The notes under the pieces are model-generated. The model had not been told where the DNA came from. It saw nothing but the letters and a program-made list of their open reading frames with translations, and did no database searches. Both the position numbers and the translations under genes were made by a program. Below are positions 45,257 to 57,411 of a DNA stretch of 64,000 nt, piece by piece; position 1 is the first letter of the stretch; the number at the start of each line of letters is the position of its first letter. Source of the DNA: Carnegiea gigantea (lineage: Eukaryota > Streptophyta > Magnoliopsida > Caryophyllales > Cactaceae); the NCBI GenBank assembly GCA_029747015.1, contig JAKOGI010000146.1, forward strand, positions 261,001-325,000, given 5' to 3'.

Positions 45257-45262
45257 AATAAA
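45257..45262 (+). promoter_or_regulatory. viral poly(A) signal, copy 2
   Basis: AATAAA in a CCTTTCAATAAAAG context shared with copy 1. Confidence 0.7.
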
Positions 45263-45689
45263 AGAAGTTTCCTATTAGGGAATGTTATACAATCAAACCT
45301 TATGTCTTAAACATTATAATTTCTTGATCAAAGACCTAGTGTTCTTAAAAGTATAAAAAAAGTTGATTAGGGACTATGGTCCGAGATAGGAAATGAAACG
45401 GATCTATATTGTACCCGATCTAATAAAAGCGTCATTGAGATTAGCAATCGCTATAAATTGGGAGCTAAAGGAACGTTAGGGTCTGACATCAATTAAGTTT
45501 AGGCAATGATCAAAACCCTCTACCTGAGCTTTACTATGTCGCTAAGCATGGTGGGCCTATAGCCCCAAAAAATATGGTATTTAAGACATAAGTAGTAGAT
45601 TGTGATAACTAGTACTGCTAAAGTCATTGTAAGAAGTTTAATCATTTGAAACAAGCATATTTCCTTAAAAAGCCCTAAAAATAGCCTAT

Positions 45690-45915
45690 TTACATCTTTT
45701 ATACAATTCTGAGGTCTTTTTATAATTTCAAAAAGTTTTGGTCAAATGTCAAAAAAGAAAGAATGCGGGAGGTACTAAAAAATTAAACAGCAATTTGAAA
45801 GGTAGTAAAAAATTAAAGCACTTGACCTTAGGGTACTAAAAAATTAAGTCAAAAAAGTGAGGCCCGAAAAAATGAATGACACATACGTCAAGGTACTAAA
45901 ATGTCAGTTACTCAT
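45690..45915 (+). mobile_element. right arm of the foldback/MITE-like element
   Basis: Inverted partner of 23300-23510. It contains four GGTACTAAAAAATTAA-like words, and its terminus read inward is GAGTAACTGACATTTTAGTACC. It is flanked by ACAAAACA at 45916-45923, duplicating 23292-23299. Confidence 0.68.
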
Positions 45916-46965
45916 ACAAAACATCATATTAACTAACAATAACTAGAAAACCATCTAATTAACTAAAAAAATATTAAATTTACTAACTAAATGAAGAGAG
46001 AAAAAGGGGAGTAACTGAAAAGCCTGAAAATCCAATAATGCAAGTTGGTCTCCTTTGTTGGAGCAAGTGGATAATGATGGAGGTGGATTCTCCACTTGTT
46101 CTCACTAATCTAACTCAACTACTTCTAATCTAACCCATTGAGAGCCAATAACTAAAGCTTTTAAAAATGGGTTTTCAAACCCTAAGATGGAGGAGAGAGA
46201 ATGGGCTTGAAATTTGCATTCTTGAAGAAAGAGAATGAGATATTAAGAGTACATAAGAGAATAGAAGTGTGACTAGGAAATGGAAGCACTAATTTCAATT
46301 CATTAACAAATGAAAGCATGTAAATTTAGTTGCTAAACTAGTAAATCAAACGTAACAAAGTAAGAACTCGAATGAAAACGAAGATTAAAGAGAGAGAAAG
46401 AAAATTGATTGTATCACAACTTCATTATTCTCAAAATATAGCTACAAAATGAAACTAAATCTACCCTAATCTCTCCTAATCCTAGGCTAAACCCCATTCT
46501 TAACGCCTAAAAATTTGATTCTAACACAAATGAGAGAAGGAGCTTCAAATAGATCATGACATAGCAAACTTGGTATTGTCGTGCCATGTGGCATAGGTAG
46601 ATCGTGCCAAGTTTCTGGAATTCTGCATATAAATAGAGCAGAAATAGGATTTGGCACAGGCACCCCATGCCCCCGGCATTGGTGGCCCATACCAAATTTC
46701 TATATTGTTCTTCCTTGTTTGTCCGACAATATTTATGCTTGTTGACCTGGTCTTGCTTCATGGTTATCGCGCGTTATCCTTCAAGGTTTACCGAGTTAAT
46801 GTGCCTAACTTTTAGCATGCTTTGTACTAATTATCTGCCATTTCAGTAATTCTCTTTATTACCTACAAATCCTTTAAAACACTAATAAACAACCTAGTTT
46901 ATCAATTATTTAAGCTAAAACTACGTAGAATGAGGTGTAAAATTCACGTGTATCATGCCTAAACT
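45916..46965 (-). repeat. 5' LTR of gypsy X, proximal part
   Basis: It aligns with 11923-13014 throughout (for example ATGAAAACGAAGATTAAAGA at 46372-46391). Together with 23076-23299 it gives about 1.27 kb, against 1.31 kb for the other LTR. The outer end is approximate, because the last 15 bp have diverged. Confidence 0.8.
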
Positions 46966-48049
46966 GTTTTATTCTCTCTCCCCTTTTGCTTGGTCTGCCT
47001 TTGCAAGTTTTCGAGCCAGTCATTTTTGTTTAGTCTTTTTTTCTTTCTCTTTTTTTTATGGGAATATCAAAGGATCCGATGAATCATTGCGACTGGGCCT
47101 CAAAGAGTTACCTATGTATTCGAGGTGGAATCAGGTCAATCATAATTTGGGAATAAGAACATACAACTTAAAGGAGCAATGTCTCTAGAAGGACCTTTTA
47201 AGGTAGGTTTCAGGGTTAGGGTGCGAAAGTAAAGAAGATGACATGAAAGCTTGAATAACCCTTAAGAAGTCCCTCAGTGTGCATAGGTGATAAAGCTAGT
47301 GCGGATCAACAACTTCTTCCTTTCTTTAGTCTTCTTCTTTTCAAGCTTTTTTCATTCTTCTCTTCTCCCTTTTTTTAGTTCTTGTTTTCTTTTTTTCCCC
47401 TCTTTCTTTTTCTCCTTGGATGGGACAGTTTGGTCCACATTCTCCTTTTCAATTCCTAATTTTGATGTCACTTATGACACGGTCTCACTCATTGGTCAGA
47501 ATAAATGTGTTTACGAAAAGAAATACGCTCTTTAAAGGCTCAAATAGGTTCCAACTGGTAACATATCAAGTTTAATAAAGGTATTCATATAGGTTACCAC
47601 AGGAGGCCTCTTCTATTAGGCATGTTCTTTAAAATTGCATCATCTATTACAAAGAAGTTCTGATCCTTCCTATTTTTAGATGATGGATTAAAATCCTTAG
47701 TCTATTTTTTAGTTTATTCTCTTTCTCTCCCTCTCCTTTGGCTAGCTGGCATTGTGAGGTTTCTGAACTGACCCCACCTTTTTCTTTTTCTTTTTAACAA
47801 CTTGGATTCATTATAGGATAGAAGTATCTTTGCAAGGCAAAAGAATAAATTAATCAAATGATTGTATTAATAAATTAAGACTACCTCAAACTTGGTCTTA
47901 TAATGGGGGGAAAAAGTAGGCAAATCAACACATGACTCTAAGCTAAGTATTACATAGGATTAAGGCATATCATATGCTCTAAAAAAAACTCAAAGCCTCT
48001 TATGTGGATGCTTTTCTTTATAATTGCCTTATAGTCCATGGACATACAA
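46966..48049 (-). other. noncoding internal region of the Ogre-like element
   Basis: T/C-rich with no gene support. By position it is internal sequence of the Ogre-like element; its pol gene is not present here or elsewhere in the window. Confidence 0.4.
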
Positions 48050-49330
48050 AGATATATGACCTTGGACTTGGGTCCATCGATACGTGTCACGTAAATAGAT
48101 GGGTCCCACCTTTTGGCTTTGCTGTTCTGAAATAGCTATAATGCCATCATGCGAACCAAGTAGGTTGTTGCCATTATTGAGCAGCCTTAGGTAGGGAAAG
48201 GTGCCCTAACTTGAACATGCTTTTTAACTGATTATTAAAGGTCCAATAATTCTCAGTACCATAGCCCTGTGGTCGGTGGTATTTACAAAACTTGTTCGGG
48301 TCCCAATTCTTAGACTTTCATGTGTTCTCTGTCTCAGGCTTGACTAGTGGGAGATCGATCTTGGCATTAGAAAGAAGGCATTCCAATGCTTGAGTATAAG
48401 TGGCTTTGATGAGAGTGCATTCATTGTAATGGCCTAAAGGATGCTCCTCCTTACTTGTGGAGCCATATCTCTCATAGCCTTACTGTGATAATTATTCTTC
48501 CAGCTCCTACTAACCTTTTTTGGCATTTCCTTAGCCATCTCTTCTTTTACAAGCATGCCAAGACTCATTAATGTCACAAAGTTTTTGAATGGTATGAACT
48601 TAAGTGTTGGTTATATGTGGATTGTAGGTTTCTAATGAACAATCTTACGTAATCAATCTCTGAGGGTTGGTCCACCATAAGGGCGACCATTCCTCCCATT
48701 GGCCAGGAAAGTCATAAAGATATTCCTTTTCTTCTGCTTGATTAATTCTAAGTGCCTTAGTGTAATTGGTAGGTTAGCATTGTGTGAATGCTGACGTGAA
48801 AATTCCTTAAACAAATCATCTTAGTTCATGACTTTTCATGGGTCAACAACATTATATCACCTCATTACATCCTTATCAAATATCCAAGGAAAGATATTAT
48901 GAAAGATGTCATTGTCAATTCCTTTTAAAATCATATCACTAACAAAGTTCCTCACATGGTGGGGAGGGTTATCAATCCCATAAAATTTGATATCTTACAT
49001 GATGAACTTCGAGGATAATTGCCCTTTTAGAATTAGATTGAATCCCACATAGCCAATAAAATAGTTATTAAATACTGGTGACTTTTTCAGCAATTGCTCT
49101 ATCTGATCTAGTCATGCATCAGCTTACGAAGAATCCTTTTCCTCTTCTTCCTCTTTCCTCTTACCATTTGCCTCTCCTTTCCCAACATCTTCCCCTTCTT
49201 CATTATGAGGCTTACCATCTTCCTTTGTATGGGAGGGGTCCTTGACAAAGGTTTGAAGTGTCGCAGCCATCAATTCCGTCTTCTTTTTCGCTTTCATCCA
49301 TCATAGCTTGCAGCCTTTATTTCCTACCAT
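48050..49330 (-). pseudogene. Ogre/Tat-type gag remnant
   Basis: The minus strand gives FYGIDNPPHHVRNFVSDM (about 48990-48935), GIDNDIFHNIFPWIF, LFKEFSRQHSHNANLP, LRHLELIKQKKRNIFMTFLA and FKNFVTLMSLGMLVKEEMA. This is the order and spacing of an Ogre-type Retrotrans_gag domain. An acidic Lys/Glu segment precedes it (about 49130-49330). Stops occur every 20-60 codons. The gene lies correctly downstream of the 5' LTR and PBS on the same strand. Confidence 0.8.
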
Positions 49331-50801
49331 CTGGACGAGAAAGGGATTGGATTTTGACTTTGACTTTGATATCATAGGTGGAATTTCTCTAACTTCTTCT
49401 CCGAATAATAATATCTCTATTTATGGACTCTACTTGTATACCTTTTTAGTCCTTCCTATTTTGATCAATAAGGTGATGGTTTAGAGGAGTGAAATGTTAT
49501 AAATGCAGACAATAAAAGGTCAACAACATCAGCTATATGTTGAAGAAAATGGTTAATGACCCACAGTTTATGAGGAAGAGACAACGGCTTTGTGGGCTTG
49601 AAGGTTTAAGCTAGGCCAGAAGAGCTATAGTTAAGAAGCTATATTTAAGCAGTTGGTTTTAAAAGAAATAGGGACTTACCCTAGACTAGATTTTAAGTTG
49701 GGCTTAAGCAGTTGACCTGTGCACCTAAGCTAGGTCTAAGTCTATCTCAGATGTATCATGCACCTGTACTGGGCTAAGCATAACTTTGGTTTGGTTTGCC
49801 TAAAATGGACTAGTTTAGGCTTGTGGATGGATCTATGTAGACTCATGCATGGATCCTAAACCTAGAAAATGGATGTATGATGCATTGATTATGGACTTAT
49901 GCATAGATCAAGTATGTTGGTCCGAGTTGAACTTATGCATTATAAATAGGATGCATGAGTAAATGCAACCAAGAATGGACTAAGACTTTAAAAGTCTAAT
50001 GAGCTATATTACAGACTTTGGGCATAGATGGACTCATGGGCTATCCATGATAAGGCCAAATGACACATCGTTCCTTGGGCACAAGTAGCTTGCAACTGAT
50101 GCGCTAAGATCTCATAATGAGCATTAGACTTTTCCAATTATGTAATGAGACTTGCAAGCTCATGACTCAAAGTGACCTAGATCTAGACTGATGATGTCAA
50201 CCCTCATATTATGATGTGTGCAACGCCTAGAAATCAGACAATTTTTGTTGGTCCTTTCCTAATGCAAGATCAGAACACTTGGACTGGACCTAATCTAACA
50301 AGTTTAAAACTTGACTGCTCCCTTAACTAGGTCAGACTAACATTTTCCTATGCTAGGACCCTAGACACAATGATGACATTATGAACCCTAAAACATCACA
50401 CATGGATCTTTGGGTATGCCTTAGTTGTTGAAAGATAACTAGAGTTTTAAAAATTCACAATATCACACTTGCACATGAATTCCAACCTAATTAAAAGCTC
50501 TAAGTTATAAGTGGTTTAGGTAAAAATTAGAACAGTCGTCTCATGGCCCGAATGCTTTGTCATATATGTAGAGCATTCAATTACTTTCCCATATTTCATA
50601 TGGATTAAGGAAAGTATGCCACAAGTGGTTGAAATAATTGTCTGCATAGTTAGAAGTCTTAATGGTGTCACCGAGTGACCAACTAATTTCCTGAATAAGT
50701 ATTAGTAGGGTTTGACCTAGAGGCACTGTTAATCCCAGCAAGTATAACTAAAACAATTTCCCATTTTGATTTTCAAATCGCGCTGCCCTATTTCAAAAAC
50801 A
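49331..50801 (-). other. leader/ORF1 region of the Ogre-like element, no gene recovered
   Basis: Ogre elements carry a leader and an extra ORF1 between the LTR and gag. The position fits, but no open frame or recognisable domain remains here. Confidence 0.4.
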
Positions 50802-50819
50802 TCACTAGTGGAGTCACCA
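50802..50819 (-). other. primer-binding site of Ogre-like element, tRNA-Arg type
   Basis: One base after the LTR the minus strand reads TGGTGACTCCACTAGTGA, against the Ogre consensus TGGCGACTCCGCTGGGGA. The match is 14 of 18, and three of the four changes are C-to-T or G-to-A. Confidence 0.72.
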
Positions 50820-50820
50820 T

Positions 50821-52463
50821 TGTAAGGACCACGATTTCGAACTCAGGTGCGGTCACCCATGTATTGCCGGGCCTAGTTGCCGTACTCATGTGATTTTATT
50901 TTTTATCACTTATTTATTTTCACAAGTAAATATTTCGAATTTATGGCAACCTGGATACAAATACGGAACTCTTCCCATCTCCTAGCCAAAACAGTAACTA
51001 TTATTTGGACTGAAATTCAAGACAATGCCTGACCTATATCCTGGCCAGGTTCCTGGGCTAGTGCACAATCGGGCTTCTTGGTCCAACCAGTCAAAAACTA
51101 CTTAGGTTAGGAACGCTGTCTAGGTTCTGCAATCTATACTCGCTTCCTTATTTCAAAATATTGAATACAAAAATAGCATAGAAAATAAATAAAATCGTAT
51201 TTATTAAAAGGAATAGAGTCGCCAATGAGTTTTTTAGGAAAAAACTTATGACACTGAGTTTACTTTGTAAACGAGCCATAAATCAATAGGGACAACAAAA
51301 TGGATAGAAGGTTCGTTTAAAATCTTTTGGAAAGGCCCCCCAAAATACTCCCTAAAGTTGACTCCATAGGCCCGACCTACGGATCTAGATCCGAGGGCGA
51401 ACATACGACATCGTTATGAAATGCATCACGATATCACCAGTCATCACCAGTGGCCTGTACTTATAAAAACAGGGAACTAAAGTTAGTTTGCACTTTAAAT
51501 GCCAAGCATGCAGCATATGAAGATCAATGCGCAAAATCTGGATAGCTGAAAAAGGCAAGTTTGAACTATTTTTTAACTTGGATTGTACGAACTAAGCAAA
51601 ATACCTCTCTAAACTTTGTCTGCTCTGTTTCTATGAAGCAGTAGGTAGTCTACACTTTTTAGATATAGGATCACTTGGAGCAAGTCTCTTTATAATTTTG
51701 CAATCCAAAGGTAAGGCTGTTACAACAGACGCTCCATGCCCCACTTGGGGCCAAATTTTTGGGCTGTTGGATTTGGATTTGGATTTGGATTTGGATTTGG
51801 CAGCATATGAAGATCAATCAAATCAGATAATAAAAGTTAAAGGTGCAATGTTAGTCTAAAAAAACTCAAAGGAACAATCAAGATATCACAACAGGTGGGG
51901 ACGAAGCTAATTAAAAATTACATCTTTGATTAAAACTCAAAACTAAATAGAACAATAAAAAGGGAAAAGAGGAGATAAGAAAAGGTAATTTAGGTCGTGT
52001 CCTCCACATGACCCAATTGCTGTACTTGGGAACCTAATAGAGTGACACCCCTGTTTCTAGCGAATCAATTTATCATTCTCAATGCTTCTCCTCTTGCTTT
52101 TTGTTCACATCTCAGTGCATATCTCTCAAATTTCGCTCGATTCAATCCTAGGGGAAAAGGCTCCTTTTAGTGCCTAAAGGATAAGAACATACTGAGTAAA
52201 AACCAGCAAAGAAGGGGTCGAATTATCTCTTGTCAAAATTTAATCTAATCAGCTACCGATTCAGGTCAAAACCCAACCAGATATAGATTGCTTCTGCAAT
52301 TATGAGTCATGCCAGATAATTGTGTTGTTAAAGTCTAATATCCTCTTCTTTTAGGCTCACAATAAGGGTTGAACCTGCTAAGCCTCTAAATATGAAGATT
52401 GGGGTATAAGTTTTGTCATCAGACATTCTATAAAAAATTGAGACGCCCTTTTTAGTATCTACA
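50821..52463 (-). repeat. 5' LTR of the Ogre-like element, with a SINE inside
   Basis: On the minus strand it starts TGTAGATACT and ends GGTCCTTACA. It is homologous to 6354-8802 after removing insertions. Flanking PBS and gag on the left define it as the 5' LTR. Confidence 0.8.
51529..51818 (+). mobile_element. SINE-like retroposon with 19-bp target duplication
   Basis: GCAGCATATGAAGATCAAT occurs at 51510-51528 and again at 51800-51818. The related LTR has a single copy (about 8048-8066), so the intervening 271 bp are an insertion. The 3' end is a (GGATTT)n tail. Before it lies GGTAAGGCTGTTACAACAGA, resembling the conserved 3' 'Angio-domain' of plant SINEs. This combination identifies a SINE on the plus strand. 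Confidence 0.82.
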
Positions 52464-55400
52464 CTTACGAATATCCTATATGTTCATCCTTTATTTTTTT
52501 ATTTCTTCTTTTTTTTTTTTCCTGCCATTCTCTTATGTATATTTTCCACCTTTTGTAATTTGTAAACCACTGCAATAAAAGGGGAAAATAATGGAAGATG
52601 AAAAAGGAAGAAAGAGAATTAGATAAGTTAGGAATACCAGGGTTTCTAACCACTTGCATTGTCTAAATCTGCATGTTTTTCGCTTTATATTGCTTTTTAT
52701 GCCATTTATATTAAGCATGCCACATTATGCTCTTCGTAAAGCTAATTAATAATGTTCATGCTTTGAGAATGACCTGACACACGAGAGTTGGAGAGAGCGA
52801 AGCTGACAATCAATTAAGGCGAAATGATGTCCATAATGCTTGAGAACTTTTAGAACACTAACGATTACACCTCATTATGTTATGCCTAAGTGTTACTTTC
52901 CTACCAAATTAGGCGCTTATCATGATGTATGTACACTGATACGAAAATACAAATATGATATCACAACAATAATACCCAATGTGAGTCTTACTTGAATAGG
53001 TTTTAAGGAGATTCAAATGTACATGGTCTTACTTCTGCAATATCGCTGCTAATAGACTGACTGATTCGTGTATATAATAACACAAATATGTTATGATATG
53101 AATACAAGACATGAACATATATACCTACACCTTTTTACCTTTCTAGTAGTTATACAATTTTCTGAAAATCATTTTCCTGCCATGAATATAAGGTGTCAAA
53201 TTGCTTTCTTGCCAATTTGATTGCTTAATATGATGCAAGTACTTTGATATAGTTAATGACACTAACGCAAGACATGATTATTTAACAAGTACCTTAGGTT
53301 TCTACCTTTCTGGTAGTTACCAAGTTCTCCAAGAGCCCTCTTCTTATCATGAGTATTGTTTCATTTAGAATCTTGTTCTATACGTTAAAGGTTTAATATA
53401 GTCTCTTGGTACTCATTTCATTTCGAATCTTGTTCTATACGCATGTAGTCTCTTGGCTAGGGATGGTGTTGAAGAAATGGCTATGTCCTTGATCCAATAT
53501 ACTCGATTTTGTTTTGTCAACGTATTTTGGTGATCGAGGCGAAACTCAAAATGTGCATTTATGTTACCATGAGGAAAATATGCCATTAAATAACTTTCTT
53601 TTTTGAGTTTTTTGAACATAATAATTCAAATTCGGGATGATGCAAATCAATAATTTGATTGTAAGAAATAGTCTATAAAACTCCGAACTTTGAAAATATA
53701 TATTTTCAATCATACAAGGCCACTTTAAATTGTATTTTTCAGACAATTTAAAATAATATTATTTTTCTAAAATGACATAAATAAATATAGAAAATTTAAT
53801 GTGGTTGTTATTCGTTTTAAAATTCAAATTGTCTTAAAATTCAATTCAGTCTAAAATGGTCCATAGCTTACTGAAAAAAAATGCTAATAAAATTCAAAAT
53901 ATTAGAAACTATTTCTTAAAGTCAAATTATTAGTTTTTACTATCACCAAAGTTCATATTGTTACATTTCAAAAATCGTGCCTGGTTTTTTCACCCCCTCC
54001 CATTCTATCAACTTTTATTGCCCCCTCAAATTTGTAAGGCACAAACAAAAACTGTACAATTCTGCCATGATCGTGAAGGGCAATGTTTGCCATTAGCATA
54101 GGTGAATAAACTACCCGTGAAACACGTCATGTCAATCAATGCATTGGAAGTGCTGAAAAGATCTCCCTCCACCTTCACCATCCCAAAAGGAAAAGGGAAA
54201 GGGGAGAAAAGGGCGAGAGAGTCTTGGTGATTAAGGAAAACAGTAATCATGGAGTCTGATGACTTGATTGCTTAGGCACAAACTAATTGCCCAACTGTTT
54301 GTTTGACATTAATATTAAAAAATCCATGACGAAAAAGTGGAGGACCGCTTTAGTTTCTTCCACTTTTGGAATGTCTGCACCTGCGTACAAAATCACGTAG
54401 AATATCTGTCTTCATCAATTGTTTTTGGCGACATATCAGTATTTAATTTATTGATCCCCTTCAGAAAGGTCGTCTCAGTTTTATTGGTAGCAAAAATTCA
54501 GTCATCCCCCCCCCCCCCCCAAAAAAACCCAACCCAAAAAAGAAAAAAAAAAATTAGCTTCCCCTTGCTTCCTACTGGAAGGATAGTTAGCCTAACTTTT
54601 GAAATTCAGAAGACTTTTCTAATTTTTGCTTATATTAAAATATTATCTATTTGCTATTAGCAAACATTGAATGCTAGTTAAAGTGACAAAGATTTTTTTT
54701 TTTTTGGGGTATGAATCTCTATTTTATTAGAGCCATGTTGTTGTTGACACATAAAAAGGTAGCGTTCTTTCATTATATATTTTTTTTTCATTTACGGGAC
54801 TTAAACCCGAAACTTTAATTAAGAAAACAAATATCAAATCATTTAAACTAACTTATATTAATAAAATTTTCTAATCCTTCTTCATCCTTCGATTCTCTCT
54901 CCTTTTTTAACAACTTAACCTTATTAATAGAAAGCCTGATAAGTGCCTAGTAAGTGTATGTAGTCAACGATTCATAGTCCTCCACAAACAAAGATTTCTG
55001 ACCCTAACAATCCATCATTACATCACCTCTATAGTTGTACCCATCACCATATCACGAAGGACGAAAACCTAGCATTCTCTAGAGTACTTGCATTCAACTG
55101 TCACTGTACTTTTTAAAATTCTCCATTCTACCACTCAACTTTTTTTTGTGATCCAATATGCCCTTATAAAATAAGACTCTAGTCAATAATGCCACCAAGG
55201 GCCTAGGAAACCAGCTATATCAAGTTTATAATGTTTTTAATTTTATTCTAATGATAATAATAATAATAATTACAACAACTAAGCAGACTCTCACCCGCTG
55301 CTCCCCCTTGCCTTCAACCTATCCCCAATTCATCACCACCAGTGCCACCCGATTCTCCACCACCGCCGTCATGATCTGCCACCGAAAGGTTAGTTGCCAA

Positions 55401-56095
55401 CTAGAGTTCACCACCCCTTTGGTCACACCCTCTCCTCTTTCTTTTCCTTGTCCTCAATTCAACACCAATCCAGTTAAAACCTTACTCTCTGTCCTCCCAG
55501 CTTCTCTGCCTCGAAATCCAAAATTCTTGCTTTATTAAATTTCTCAATCAGTTAATCAATAATCAATACCAATGGCAATTGGGGTGTAGTGCAATCAGAA
55601 TCATGATAGGCTTATTTTGATTTGTGACTTCCACTTAGGATTTGCCACATGCTTCATGGTTTCTCAAAGCTTTTTAGCATTTGGTGACATTGTTTAGTAG
55701 CAGGGGAAGTTCCTTGAGCCTTCAGCTGCTGTCAATCAACTTTTGACTTGGAAGGTTTCTGGATGGTGGAGGCTGCTTAATCCAGTAAATAAGGCAAATA
55801 GTTTCTACTGAGTGAAATATTTTAGCATTTCTTTGATGGTTTGATGAATAAATTCAATAATTTATTGTGAGACATTGTGGGGATGGCTCAATCAACTATT
55901 TGCAGTTCGCACTTCATAGGAGATAGGTCAGTAACATGGGGGGATCGGTAGAGGTTGGGGATGGCTGTGCTGGTCTCGGTACAGTGCCTTCGCTCGCTGG
56001 TATGGAGGCGACTCTGACAGTGGCATCAATTCACTTGAGCGACAGTAATGGTGGGAGGCGATCCTGAGGAGAGGAGGGAGGGAGAGGGGGTGGGA

Positions 56096-56140
<45 letters not shown>

Positions 56141-56373
56141 GTTTCAAGTTACAAAATAAACAAAAGAACTTACAAAATCTGTTGCAGGTCATAGTGATAA
56201 CTGATCAAAGTTTTTTTATACAATAACATATTTGACAACAAAAAAAGGTGAGTGGCAAAATGAAGAAATTTAATAATTACAGCGGCAATTGGATGTAAGA
56301 ACTTGTATTCTCTAATAGTCTAATAGATACAAACATACATACATATATATATATATATGTACACACACACAAG
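52464..56373. other. intergenic region with low-complexity tracts
   Basis: No gene is supported. Tracts include C15 at 54506-54520, an AT-rich (ATA)n at 55245-55268 and (TTA)n at 56096-56141. A CT-rich stretch at 55285-55540 stays open for 95 codons but shows no domain. Confidence 0.6.
56096..56141. repeat. (TTA)n microsatellite
   Basis: About 15 uninterrupted TTA units. Confidence 0.95.
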
Positions 56374-56394
56374 CATGACAACAAAAATGCATTG

Positions 56395-56665
56395 GATCTC
56401 TGACGGAATTTCCAACGAAAATTTTACAAAATTCCGATGGAAAAACCGATCTTCGAAGGAAATTCCGATTGGAAAGGACCAATCGGGAAAGCGCTCGTCG
56501 GAGATTTTATTCCGTTGGATTCCGACGGGTTCTCTGACGGATAAAGCCCGACAGTAAAGCCGTCGGAAGATACATCTGATGGAAAATCTGACGGAATCCG
56601 ATGGATCAGTCCGATGGATTCTTTCATCCTTTTGGAGGCAATTTTTTTTCTGTCGGAAATTCCGA
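56395..56665. repeat. CACTA subterminal repeats
   Basis: Many direct and inverted copies of CCGACGGA/TCCGTCGG-like words (CTGACGGAATTTCC, GTCGGAAATTCCGACG). Such regions bind the TNPA-type protein in characterised CACTA elements. GC content is sharply higher than in the flanks. Confidence 0.75.
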
Positions 56666-57411
56666 CGAAAAAGATTGCCTCCAGAAAAATTTGGCTCCAA
56701 AAATAATACCAACAAAATATTTTTTTTGAACTAATTGCTCATATATACATGTACTTTATATAATGTTTTTTTTAACTAATTACACATATATGTGTATTTC
56801 ATGTACAAAAGAGAAGCACCACAAATAAGATATGTAATAATTAACAAATACAAATTTTATATCTGAGAATTAAAAGTGCTAAATTCGAAATTATTCTTAA
56901 CATCCACAATTGTTTTCGATCTAGAGGCAGATCAATTAAACCAATCAGAATCAGATAGATTTATGGGATCTTCATTATCATTTTGGGAGTTCTGCTCCTC
57001 ATCAGTGTCCCAACTGGCTTGGCTAGAAGAACCTACACTTTGTCCTTTAAGAAATCTCAAAACGTTTTTCACAATACGCTCTGTCTTCTCCTATTTCTTG
57101 ACAATTTGACTTATGACCTCTGCTTGCTTGATAATACACTAATTGAGGAGTTGTGCTTGCTCTCTTGGATCAAAGTGCTTAGCTAATGAGTGGTGTGCAG
57201 CCGCTATTGTAGTTGATTTCTTGAACTTGACGCCCTCAGCACCAAAATCGTATACAGGACCTTTTTTGTCCAGATTTTCTTGAAGGCAAAACTCTTCTGG
57301 GGTCATAAGGGGCAGTTGAGGCCCCCCTTGAGTTGCAACTTGAGTGTACTCCTTCCATTTCTTGTGATACTCCTCCTGAAAGTTGTCAAAAATAAAATTA
57401 TTGCATATTAA

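Larger units (their letters stand above)
23511..45685 (+). mobile_element. endogenous pararetrovirus copy 2 (Caulimoviridae), broken by two insertions
   Basis: Virus segments are 23511-24735, 25408-26087 and 40902-45685, about 6.7 kb in all. Their gene order is the same as in copy 1: PBS, coiled coil, capsid, knuckle, movement protein, protease, RT/RNase H, TAV-like, TATA and poly(A) signal. The gaps are a hAT element and a Tat gypsy element. It lies head-to-head with copy 1, the two PBSs being about 2.4 kb apart. Nonsense codons and frameshifts abound, so it is not a functional provirus. Confidence 0.88.

Noticed and set aside
14850..45685. A potentially active or inducible provirus
   Set aside because: Both copies have many stops, frameshifts and a broken zinc knuckle, and copy 2 is split by 15 kb of insertions.
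55251..55538. Possible host gene exon in a CT-rich open stretch
   Set aside because: Low-complexity, no domain, no splice or promoter context; chance frame.
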